A stretch of 64,000 nt of DNA from Tomocerus qinae (taxonomy: Eukaryota > Arthropoda > Collembola > Entomobryomorpha > Tomoceridae): the NCBI GenBank assembly GCA_020055645.1, contig CM034547.1, forward strand, positions 47,094,409 to 47,158,408, read 5' to 3'. The position numbers and the translations under genes were made by a program. The notes beneath the pieces are model-generated. The model was not told where the DNA came from and made no database searches. It was given only the letters and a program-made list of their open reading frames with translations. Of this stretch, positions 52,629 to 64,000 are shown piece by piece. Within the stretch, counting starts at the first letter, position 1; every line of letters begins with the position of its first letter.

Positions 52629-55600
52629 GTTAGTCAAGGTTTCTACATCTTATAAACTTGCATCGTCTGCATCTAATCCTACTGCTTTCATGTTTAACTA
52701 AAATGACTCGCATTCCTCTCGTCTTAGACAACCACAATTCAATTTTGCAGAATTTTTTCACGCTTATCATGCGTGTACATCTATGATAAACTCCAATGAA
52801 ACATCTGCTAGTGTTTTTAAAATTCGCAACAACAATGGCTATAAACGTATATTATCTAATTATGCTTAAACGTACAATCTCCATACAAAACATGATGCAT
52901 AATACTAGAAAAGTTTTAAAAAATTGCAATGTCAGCTGTAAATATTTATTTTTGAATTGTCATTCTTAAATAAAATATCCGAATTTCTCTCTATAGATAT
53001 TTTATAGAGCTCTCCTCATTGATTTACATTAAAGAAGTATTCTTTACAACTGCATGAAGCAAGGTAATAAAATAACAATGAAGATTTGGATTAAATTCAC
53101 AAGGAGGCACATTGTAAAGCCTACAGATTTTGATTACCAGCGGCTGGCGATACTGAAGTAATAATACTGTAAAGGCCAACTGGAATAGTTGTTAGGTTGA
53201 AGGAAAAGCAGCTACTAGGTTGAAAGTTGTAGTGTCTGTGTAGTTGTAGATAACAGGGAAGAGTGTAGGAAAATTGTAAAGGATTGACAGTGACAACTCG
53301 AGCTAATGATCTCCTATAATGAGATTAATTGTTATATGGGGCTACAAACAAAATGGAAGGGGAGATAGCGCAGAACAAAAGCAGATATTCTTTACTCCTA
53401 ATGGGTTTGATGATATGTGCTCAATGTGTTTCGATAGATAATTAGTAACAGTATTTGTCGATGAGCCAAAAATAACCAAATACTGCATAGTAATAGCCTA
53501 GTGTCTACAACAGTAATTCAGCGAATAAATTACCATAGCTAACTCCAGACGCAAAAGCTAATAAAATTAAGGCACTCCTTCCTACACTTTTTGAATTCCA
53601 AAGAAGTATTTTGAATCCCATGATGAATAATCATATTAAATTGCGAAGAAATTTGAATCAGGTTGGTTATTTTGCCTGTTCCTCTACATTAGACTAAAAT
53701 AAAGTTAACTTATGTCCTTAGCATTATAGATCGCTGATCGATCGGTGACAAAATATTTAGAGACTCTCTACGTGATATAAATACAGAGCAGACTATAAGA
53801 TAACAGCAGAAATATAATATGCCATCATTTATATTCCATGTCACAGAAGCCACTTTAGGTACTTGAACAAGTTCCTCAGAAGTAAGAGTAAAAGTCGTCC
53901 ATCATAAAAGTTAACTGGTAGTCGAAGGAAAAGTCATTATGCATACATGCGGTGACAGCCACGCTGAACTATGCATTTTATGTAGAATTTGCCATTCATT
54001 CAATAAGCGTTAGCTAATAATATTGTCCCATGAAAGTATTAAGGCTTGAGTGAAAGGACCAAAATTGGAGCAGAAAAGATTGAGTTTCAGTTTCATATTT
54101 TACTTGAATAAATTAGCCCGGAACATGCGTATCCTATCCAGCAGATTGTTTTCAGCTTGTAGTGATACCTATTTACATACTTTATAATATCCTTACACTT
54201 TGATTGATATTTAGAACTTTTCTGTCATTGTGAGTAGGGAAGTATAACTGACATCAAATGGAGACAAGATTGTTCTGTGAAATATTGAGAACAAAAGACT
54301 TTAGAAAACTACAAAAGTTAAAGGTTGAATCAGACTAGGAATTTTGGTATGATTACCATTTATCCTTTAATGCATCTATTCATTCCTTTGACAGAAAATT
54401 CTTTTAAAGGCAAATGACAATGATCAAATATTATTTCAACTTGAAAAGTTTACTCATCCTTTTGAAGCTAGACTAGTTTAGGCTTGTGTGCGAGATAGTA
54501 GAATAAGTAGGTAGATATTTTGTATTTGAAATATGTGGTAGTAGTAGTAAAAAAATAGATAATCCTGTACTCCTCCTGGGATGTTCTAATCTGGATTTGT
54601 AGTCTTCATCACAAAGCCATTTTCCTTAATTTACTTGAAAAAAGGCTAACATAAGCAAATCGTTGTTTGCAATTTTTCTGCGCATTCTGCAACTTCCTTT
54701 GGAAGGACGATAATCTATCGTCTCTGCGTAGTAGCTTGTAAGTATACCTACGCCTTCTTTGTTAAGTATTTTTGACCTCGTTTTCTGTTACAAAAAGGCA
54801 CGACCTAACTCGATGCATCTTTTATCATTCTAAATTCAGAAAGTCGTCTCTAGAACTAATCTCATATTTTATAATCTTTACTATTAAGAAAAGGCTTCGT
54901 GGCAACATACAATTTCCACAACGGCATAGCATTCAATTAGTTACGCCACATTATTGTCAACTAATCACACATCCTTATTAATCCCCTAACTAAGGCAGCA
55001 CATGTTTTCTGCCACAATAGACAATCAATGGAATCTAATCCTCAAGCATTTATCAGATTAACCGCTATATAACTGACAATTGGGTCTTGGATCTCTTAAT
55101 TGTGTCATATTGTTTGCTTTCGCTTATCCAGTGACGTTGTCTTTTTAGCAGAAACAAATTTCGAGCAGAATGTAGTTCATGTAAGGAATCTTTAATCTAC
55201 TGTCATATTGGAAAATATTCTTGAAGCTAAAAATCTACTTTTGCCCATATCATACAGATGTATGTATTAGAATCGCAATTCATCAAATGATTGTTGTTTG
55301 TAAACTGTTTGTGCCCTGCCAGTAAATTGATAGCATCCTTAATTTAACAAATCAAACTGTTGTTTTTGATTTCAGAGGGGAATAGTATGTCTATTGTGTG
55401 CACATGAATAGACAATTTTAAAACTGTTCACATTTCGCAACACAAGAACTGGATTAGGTTAGTGAGCTTTAACCTACAGAGGCATGTACCAACATTGTGG
55501 ACAAAATTTTAAGTATCCATTGAATCAATACATGTAACAAAGTACAACGTTAAGTGGACTTGTATGAATTGTAATGGTTGTCCTTACAATAGCTGCAGGA

Positions 55601-58600
55601 GACTTGCATTTTTAAATGCCATGTGTGCATGTAAATATAATACAAGCTACTGTACAGCCTACAGCCTAGTAAATTGACAGAATATTCTCCTGTTTAGATA
55701 TTAATTGTATCGTTTTGTTTGATTGTTATGCACGATGCATTGCATCGCAAAAGCAGACTGTTTCGTGCTGTAGACAGAATATTACATTTCTGCAACTGTG
55801 TTGATAAAGATAGATGATTGCAGCAGGCTTGTCCTGATTCTAAATTCCAAAATCATAGCCCCTACTGGGAGAGAGTAGTTAGACTAACATATATTGTCTG
55901 GCAGAGGAGGACGCGATTCTTTTGCACGCTAATTGAATATTAGAGAGCAGATTATTTTCTACTGCCACTGCCAGTTGTTTTTGATAGAGATATAAGTACT
56001 TAGTAAGTAACTATCACATTGTATTATGGTCTGTCGTCTACATCTTTCAAAATAAAGTTTGGTCTAACATTTGTATCTTGTTTCAACTTTTGGCTCATGA
56101 CATGGCTTTGGCCTAGTTTGACCAAACAGCAGGTGTGTGACTAATATGTACAAGCAGCATAAATCTGAATTAGACATCAAATTTCAATAAGGCTAAACAA
56201 TTATTTCTTCTCTCCTATACTATAAGTAGCAGAAGTCAAAAATAATTTGATTTATTAACTATAATAGTGTCAAATGTACATTCACACAATACAACTGTGA
56301 ACATTGCAAGTATCAAGGTTAACTCTTTAAATATTGATTAGCTTTGATGAAATAAATTAATTACAATTTTCTACATCAAAGAGAAAATTGTTTTTGAACA
56401 CAATGTAATCAAAGGGATTAAAAGCAACGATAGAAAGGATCTGTGGAATTGGTTATCAAATCACAGGCCAAAATCCTGATGGTAAAGAAAACGTAGGCAA
56501 ATTGCTATTAATTAATGTCACTACTGCTTTAATGCTGCTATTGTGAATCCCAATTTTTGTTTCGGTCGTTGGATGGTAAATAGTTAAATGCTTTGTTTTC
56601 TGATGTGTAGCAAATGCTAAGCATAGAATGGCAAGATGCCGAGTTAAGAAAAATACGTATTGGAAGAGTTAGATAATCTTCATGTGTGTAACAATAATAC
56701 TAACAAGAAAGTGCAAGTTGGTCTTAGATCAGAGAACTTACGTATTTGAAATGGAAGCATAAACAAAAAGATACTTTAGTATAAATGGTACATCTTAAGA
56801 CCAATAACCTAAGTTCAATTAGAGAATCACTGTTGGGAGCACCAGAAATCTAAACAAAAGCTCCAGCCAAATATCTAAATGTGTGCCAATTTTTCACATA
56901 GCAAAATATGATCTGAACATTATGTAAAGCTCCTTAAAGACTCCTTTACTATATTACCTATGTAAACTGCAATCTATTTTGCTTGTCTTGGCAAAAAATC
57001 CTTGGGAAAGTAAAAGTATATGGCTAGACAAAAATGTTGATCGTATATAAGAGTATTTCAATTGGTACTTTAGGACGAAATAACTGCGTAGTATTTTTAT
57101 ATTAGTCAACTTGACTTATTGTAAGTATTATCTGTAACTACTTACTATAGCTGGATAATATTAATATTATTGACAGATTGACTTAGATAAGTCGTATGTA
57201 ATATTTCATGCCAGATACCTATAAAGTTTAGACAAACTAGATATAGAGAGTGAAATCGGTGGAAAGGATTATTAACGTGGGCCAATTGCTTTTGCGTTGC
57301 GTAAAATAGAAGCGACAGTCTACGCGTAGGAAAAGAATTTTTATAAGAAAGTATATACAATGTTGTAGGCATTGAGTGTAGTATTAATAGTAATAAGACA
57401 AGACGTTTTAATATTGTATAACATATGCATTGGCAAGGAAAGCAAAGCACGGGCGTTTTTGCCTTAGTTCACGTTCAACTGTAAAACTTACCTAGATGAG
57501 TCACACCAAAAATAGCTTGTTTGAATAGTTTTATGTAGGTAGGTGCCCAATGCAAGGCGGTAGAATGTTGTAGACATATGCAACTAGCTCAGACATAATA
57601 TATAAGCTGCTGAATCGCTTCACATGTGTTTTTCTTCATTTACATGAGTTTAATATAAGTATTTGCAAAGGAGGTAGTAGGAGAAACACATGCACATGAT
57701 ATTAGTGTAATGTAAAGAAGGGTTCTCTGTGTATTATAGCCTTCCTTCCTTATAGTAGAAACTTTTTCAATTCTTCTTGTCTGTCGCTTCTTTATGTATT
57801 TTGGAATATGCAAAGTGAAACTAAACATGCAAAATGTGAATGTTCGTATTGTTAGGTCTTCAACTTCCAAATCGACTTGCTTTGCCTTGTCCTAACTCCA
57901 AGTTCAAAACGGTTAGTTTATTTTAGACTCCTCGTATCGTTACACTCATTTTCATCTTGCCTCGACGTGAACTGAATACACATTACGGAATATATTTACC
58001 TTCACAAGTTCAGCTCATTCTCAAGAAAACTTACATAAATTTCACACAGACAATTTCAAATTCAACATTTTCTTTACATTAAAAGCATAAGTCATCTTAA
58101 TACAAAGTACACTGTCTTACATCCAAAAAGCTTCATCACATCATATCTCTGTGAAATTCTATATTCGTACACGTCCATATAATATTACAAGTACCCATAA
58201 ATACTAAAAACTGACTAAAGTCACGTACACATATTCACATTCATGCACTAACTTCTGTCGCTCTAATTATGTGTGCACTACAACTATTTCAGTGTTCCTA
58301 ATTATTTATTGCTCTACACTGCTATTAGTTTCATTTACGAAACAGTTTCAGAAACTAAAAGTGTTCTTCGCATTAAGGTTTGGTGATTATAATTATTATT
58401 TGTCTAAAATTATGTGTAAAAATACATCTAAATTGGTCTGCCTCTACAGAATATATTTGCAACTTTACAGACGGATTCCCCCTATATTTATTTAGCATCC
58501 AAATAATGCAATGTTATTTTGCTATTCACGTATATTATTTGAAACAAGCATGTAGACTATAGACACAGTAACCCCTTCTACGCTTTATTTTTATATTCAA

Positions 58601-59782
58601 CCTTGCGCACCGCAGCTTCTGTTCTTCCTAGAACCATATATTTCCATTTTCTTATTTCATTTCGTAGTATAAACTTTGTGTCATTTCAATGGGCCATGTC
58701 AGAGAACGCGAAAAAATAAAGATTTTACGTGCATGGCTTATTGTACTAAACATATAATCATGCTAAAATATTTAGTTTTTCATTTCTGTGTAAGGATATT
58801 GTTATGTCTATAGGCACAGATTCTCCATAACGTTACTATGCTCCACAACGATACGTAAGATTTATCTAGGATAAATGCTAGGAATATGTATTGACAGTGT
58901 CAATTTAATTTTTAAGGGTCTAACAAGAATAACTGAATTATATCAACAATCAGCTACCCATTATACATCTATGATTATATGTTTTACAGTTTTGCTTAAC
59001 AGTTAAGCCAGGAGCATAGTGGAGTTAATCTTACACAATTTTTCATGCTTTGTTAAGCACATTCATTACTGTATGTCACAGGCATGCTTACGGTAAATCA
59101 ACACTTTAAACCCGATAAATGATACTAATAGAGAAACTAGCTTATTTATTTTCACACTTGAAATGGTATGTGCTATTCAGTAGCTATAGTGTGGTATATA
59201 CTATCTGCAATATTCCATGGATGCCGTTCTGTTGATATTGATTGACACGGGTATACAAAGGTATTGATCACGTCATTTCCCAGGGCTATGTGTATAAGCG
59301 ATTCCTCCTGTGACATATAAATATGAATGAAGTGTAAGGTATAACAAAGTTTGAACTTGGATGAGTCACAATTAATAATGCATTAGCGAATTGTTTTGTT
59401 TCCAGTAAAGTAAACCAGTAAATACCGTCCCGAACAAGTTCATGCAAATATTCCATAACCAAAAATTAGTAATTGATTTTTGTGACCTTCATACATATAC
59501 GCATACAAATACGACAAAAGTGTAGCAAAACTAATCTAATACTACCACATTTACGATATCTTATCTAATAGTTAATGTGCATAGCCCAAAAACTCAGTTC
59601 AAGCGTCAAAACTGTATTGCACAAAATTGTGTTCATAAGTACCTTGTAGCTGCAACAACAACCCTTTTAGTAAAGTGCTTTAGTATATTTTGTGGTGCAA
59701 CAAACGAACATTATTTCTGCATCAACCTATCGGGTGATTTTAATATTTTTGTGCAGAACAGCAACTTAAACCGCCGAAAAAA
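52629..59782. other. Non-coding stretch, presumed intron
   Basis: I find no gene, RNA gene or long repeat. Short open frames, such as minus 57145-57450, have biased composition and no splice signals in register. Confidence 0.45.
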
Positions 59783-59876
59783 ATGACTTACAGAGGCTTT
59801 TCCGCTTGGGGAAAAGAAATCTCTGAATCCTTCGACAGCTCTGATGCTGTCCCTTTCGGCCTCTTGGGAAGCGAGG
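59783..59876 (+). CDS. Candidate alternative first coding exon (31 codons plus one base)
   Basis: ATG at 59783 opens MTYRGFSAWGKEISESFDSS followed by DAVPFGLLGSE, then a 5' splice site GAGG|GTTAGT in phase 1 with an in-frame TAG directly after it. An acceptor-like TTTTTGTGCAG ends at 59757, so a short 5' UTR could be spliced on. The peptide mixes acidic and aromatic residues with serines and has no signal sequence. The phase and the E-G junction match the exons at 47672 and 52496. The downstream exons must lie beyond 64000. Confidence 0.45.
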
Positions 59877-61635
59877 GTTAGTTACAAACTTTTTTTCATT
59901 TTATGCTTTGTCATTGTCAAGGATCTAGTAACTATATTACTTAATATTAATATTACTTTCTCAACTGTGAGACATTGATACATCGATATACAGGGTTACG
60001 AACGACTAATACTATTTGGTCATATGATCACATAATTAATGTGAAATGGTATCGCATGCAGATTCTTCTACAATCTCTTAAATTTTCGTGCATGGTAGAT
60101 AACTATAATTGCATTAAAAACATGAGCATATTTGCAAACTGTAATAAAAGGCACGCCAAGGTCAAGGTCATGAATAAAAAGAGAGATATTATTTTTATCA
60201 AAATGTCCAAATATCTGCTTGGTAGTAAAATAATTTTAAAAATATGACATTCTATGGAAGTAATGTTGAATTAAAATCATTAATATATTCACGTAGTTAA
60301 GTTAGCCTGGACTTGGTACAAAATGTTCGGAAGTATGCTCTGGACGGCAAGATTTTACTAATAATTACTATGTGCTATGTTCAATGTTATATAGCTAAAA
60401 GATGTTTATAAAGAACCTGCAATGAGTACAAAGTTTTGTCTGTACTACTTGTTCCACGATTCCATACGACAGATTACATCTGCAGTTGTATTCAATGAAT
60501 TGTCTATCGTAAGAAAAATGTAAAATGTGCAGTGAGCTGCATAATATGGCATCGACTAGAGCCTTTGTTGGTTTCTACTGAAGTGCCATAGGCTATTGTA
60601 ACAAGTGCCATAAGAGTAGAAATAAATAACACAGCCAACCATAATGAGTAAATTGAGATTATTATATTAAGTATATAGCTTCCTATACTGTATGTATAAG
60701 TGGAGAGTAGGTGTATTCCGCAATTGTGCATGCCACAATCCCAATCTGTTTTAGTAAACAATAATTTTCTATCCAAAGGTACTTTTTTATAGATCAAACC
60801 TTTGCCCTTTACAGAAGCCATAGGTCATTTTAGTAGATACTGACTTTGTATTGCAGTGTGTTGCAATGCAGCTTAGTTTAACCATCCAAAGCTTCTGTTT
60901 GGTTTTGGTGGGCGTTTTCTGGTGATCACTTATTATCCTCAACCATTCTACAAAATGAAATAGTTTATTGACAGAGAGACTTGTTTCTGACATGGACTAT
61001 TTTCGCGTGTTGTTCAGATTAATTTTGGGTCTGGCATGCTGCTTGCTAGAAGATTAATTTAATTGGTTGTGAGAGAGTGGTGTGTATAGCTTCGCCTTCT
61101 TAATCTTGTTTTTTGATTGGAGCTAGAACAACTTTCCCACATGTGTGGACTTCATCATAATTAATGAATACTTTATATCTTTCTACTACAAATAATAATA
61201 AGCTAATCCCAAGTGGTCGACATCATACGATTGCTTTTCAAATCATCAAATATCATGCTAGATACATTTTAGTGGCGTATCAAACAAATAATAGAAATGA
61301 AAAGGGTCAATGGGCTGTTTCCGAAGACGTTCAGTTTATGCTTTTACCAAATTAACTTGTGACAAATGTTGATACCATTTAATCATTTTACTGTATGATA
61401 TACGCTTCTGTACTGAACTGTAATTCGTCTGAGACATGTTTTTATATTACCTCTATTATCGGAGGAGAATAATTTCTACTTCTTTATTTGTAAACAGATT
61501 AAGCACATAAAAAATTGACCTCACAGTTAATTGGCGACATAGGGAATTATCTTCTCAAATATTATAAAGTTATTGCCTCATCACATTTCATCAGTCAACA
61601 TCATATTACTTCATTACATAACACATTTCATCATT
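59877..61635. other. Non-coding stretch, nothing recognised
   Basis: Only short chance-like frames occur on both strands, for example 60504-60821 minus and 59975-60247 plus, without coding character. Confidence 0.45.
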
Positions 61636-62045
61636 ACTAGGCCCTTAGTACTTCTCCTATTGAATTTCAAAAGATTTGTGCGTCAATTTGGTTTAATTTC
61701 GAAACATTCTTCCCAGAAGAGTGTAGTTCATTATTTTATGTAATATGCCTCGCGCTTGCGCATTTAGGCTTTCCCTACCAGAAATTGCTTTATCTCCGAC
61801 TGTGGTCATATATTTTAACTAGGCCCTTAGTAATCCTATTGAATTTCAAAAGATTTGTGCGTCAATAATAATTGGTTTACTTTCGAAACATTCTTATCCC
61901 AGAGTTTAGTTTAAATTGTTTTATGCAATATGCTTCTGCCCCGCATAAGCGCGCTTGCGCATTTAGGCTTTCCCAGACATACATAGAGACAGATACATAG
62001 ATAGGTTGGTAAAATTGCTTTATCTCTGACTGTGGTTATATATTA
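61636..62045 (+). repeat. Tandem duplication, two copies of about 182 and 228 bp
   Basis: Copy 1 (61636-61817) and copy 2 (61818 to about 62045) both begin ACTAGGCCCTTAGTA and share CCTATTGAATTTCAAAAG, GCGCTTGCGCATTTAGGC and CTTTATCTC(C/T)GACTGTGGT. Copy 2 carries small insertions and one insertion of about 35 bp (AGACATACATAGAGACAGAT and following) just before the last shared block. The GCGCTTGCGC motif is GC-rich against the background. The copies are similar enough to suggest a fairly recent event. No coding potential was seen. Confidence 0.9.
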
Positions 62046-64000
62046 GAATTACAGTGAAAATGTTAATTTGTGGTAAAATAGATTTATACATACTCGTGCG
62101 CTACTAAAAATGTCAATATTACCTTTTTGTTACATTTGGTGTTTTTACGTGTATTGATATTGACATTGAGTTCATCTTGTTGATCTAACTTCCTACAACC
62201 CTAAAAACAACAACCTTTCAATATGTATACGTATCTAAATAAACCATCGAAAGTAACTATCACTATGTCATGTAGCATATCATTTCATTGGTAGAAAATT
62301 GCATGGCACAAATCAAAGTCTATTCTGCCGGTACATTAGAGATCATATCATTTTGAAATCTGTTTTGTACAATTGCAATGAGTTTGAATAACAATAGATT
62401 AAATACAAATGTCATACCGTATTTGTATTGGAATGATGTTTTTGTTGTTGTCCTTTTTGTGTGCTAATAATAGGTACGTAGCTGGAGAGTAGGGGCATAT
62501 AATGCATTAAAACTAAATACGCAATTGCTTGTGCTCTACTGAACAGTACTGTCAATAAGATTGTTTTTGGTTGAGTTTGGAAAAGAGTCAAGTTGACTTT
62601 GCTTTTTTTATTGACTTGGAAAACAAAGGAATGAGTTACAGTTATAAACATAGTACTGTTATTAATAAGTTGTATGATAAAAACAGGAGAGTATACAACG
62701 CAATAGTATTGTAATACAGTAGTTAGTACGTAGGCATATGGCATATTACAATAATTAAATTAAAAGCTAGCCATTTAGTATACATGATAGGTTGCATGTG
62801 GTTCAAGTCTGTGTGGCAACTGGTAATCTCATTTGCATATCAATAACTATACTTATTAGTATTTATGTCGTATAATATTATAGGAAATGCATATATGAAG
62901 TAAATAGATATAGCTAGACCTACAGAATTGCGTTTTCAACCACATCAGAGTCGATTCATGGTGTATATAAATGCTCTCGATTTTAATAGTCTCAATCCAT
63001 TCAGCAGACAGAGACGAAAGGCGAACAACCATTTAAAGCACAGCAAACATTTAGACACATTTCACGAACACAAATCAAATTTTCTGAATCCTCTCACTCT
63101 CTTTTGTCCTTTTAACTTGTAGAGACTTAAGCATTCTCTTATCACATTTGAAAGTGTAACATTGTAATTGTGAAAGTGCTTTGAAACGAAAAAAACTGAT
63201 TTATTTTACAAACTTAAACTTGATCGTGAAATTCATATCTAAATTTAGATTGAAACTTGTATATGAATAACACGTAGGTTTTTGTAGGTAATTCTGGAGT
63301 ACGATGTAATTACAAAAGTTGTTAACAACTAATGTTTTTGATCAATCGTCAATTGTAGATTAAAACGAAAAGCATGTAACCACTTAGATATCGAGTAGTT
63401 TCTCGCTGGTATTTTGTTATTTATACCAATGCTTCTTCATCTCAAGTTCAGGTTCAAGTGATTTGTTTTTTTATTGATTTAGCGATTGATGCTACCGTTT
63501 GAGAATAGCAGACAGAAAGGCAGAGAGCCCATCCATAGTAGCCGTGATTGATATCTATAAAGACATTCTAGACTGACGGCACGATAAATAATAGCTATAC
63601 ATTACCATTAAAACCCTACTCCATCATCTTACGTCATAAATTCTTTATCGTGATAATATAATATTGATGTATCATCAGTTGGTACAAGTACAGCTTAAAA
63701 ACTCTTCCTCCCACACTCAATAGGTACAATGACTGCATTTTTTTGACTGAATGAAATGCTTTCAAGTTATCAAATGTATTGAAACGAAATAACATAACTC
63801 TCCAAGTTGTTATTCATATGTATGCCATTTGAAACTTTTTATCACAAAAAATTGGCATGTGCCTGCAGAACTGGAGTGAAAGTTCAACGAGTTGAAACTT
63901 TGTATAAATTCCAGTCGCTTCTCTAACTTGTTTGTATTCAGTAAAGTCATTTCATTACAGCAAGTACTGACATTAAAGATAAATCTCCATAAGTGATTTG
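62046..64000. other. Non-coding stretch to the right edge
   Basis: No convincing exon was found. A 64-codon plus-strand frame at 62928-63122 (MRFQPHQSRFMVYINALDF and following) lacks a usable donor and is probably chance. Confidence 0.4.

Noticed and set aside
1..64000. CRISPR arrays, bacterial operons, phage or integrated viral genes, tRNA or rRNA genes
   Set aside because: None was seen. The splice signals, low coding density and repeat types are those of an animal genome. tRNA genes could be missed by eye.

Overview
The window looks like animal nuclear DNA. It is AT-rich, mostly non-coding, and its few convincing reading frames are split by GT-AG introns. There are no operons, no Shine-Dalgarno-type spacing and no bacterial or phage genes. 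The best-recognised gene resembles kizuna (KIZ), a centrosome and ciliary-base protein, which points to a metazoan, probably an invertebrate. I cannot name the phylum or species from the sequence.

Layout. Bases 1-36,350 are a gene-poor stretch of about 36 kb. It holds one good candidate first coding exon (14,919-14,973), two weak candidate exons (19,354-19,544 and 33,891-34,028), a large inverted repeat near 20.15-20.41 kb, a repeat cluster at 22.25-23.56 kb (a direct repeat, a 20-bp minisatellite and a roughly 92-bp T-rich tandem repeat), and a relatively GC-rich patch at 30.96-31.47 kb that could be a promoter or 5' exon. Bases 36,354-47,810 are a compact gene island. It contains the KIZ-like gene (+, three exons, 668 aa), an unrecognised five-exon gene (-, 360 aa) that ends tail-to-tail with it, and a divergently transcribed unrecognised gene (+, from 44,075). 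The 818-bp gap between the last two genes carries a fold-back element that is flanked by 13-bp direct repeats and has two full CRE-type TGACGTCA sites.

From 47.7 kb to the right edge the only coding signals are short exons at 47,672-47,810, 52,496-52,628 and 59,783-59,876. Each starts with ATG, encodes a short hydrophilic peptide and stops at a 5' splice site in phase 1. The exon at 14,919 has the same form and phase. My main inference is that some or all of these are alternative first exons of one large plus-strand gene whose common body lies beyond base 64,000. The identity of that gene cannot be read from this window.

All exon structures were predicted by hand from reading frames and splice-site consensus. 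No similarity search or transcript data were available.
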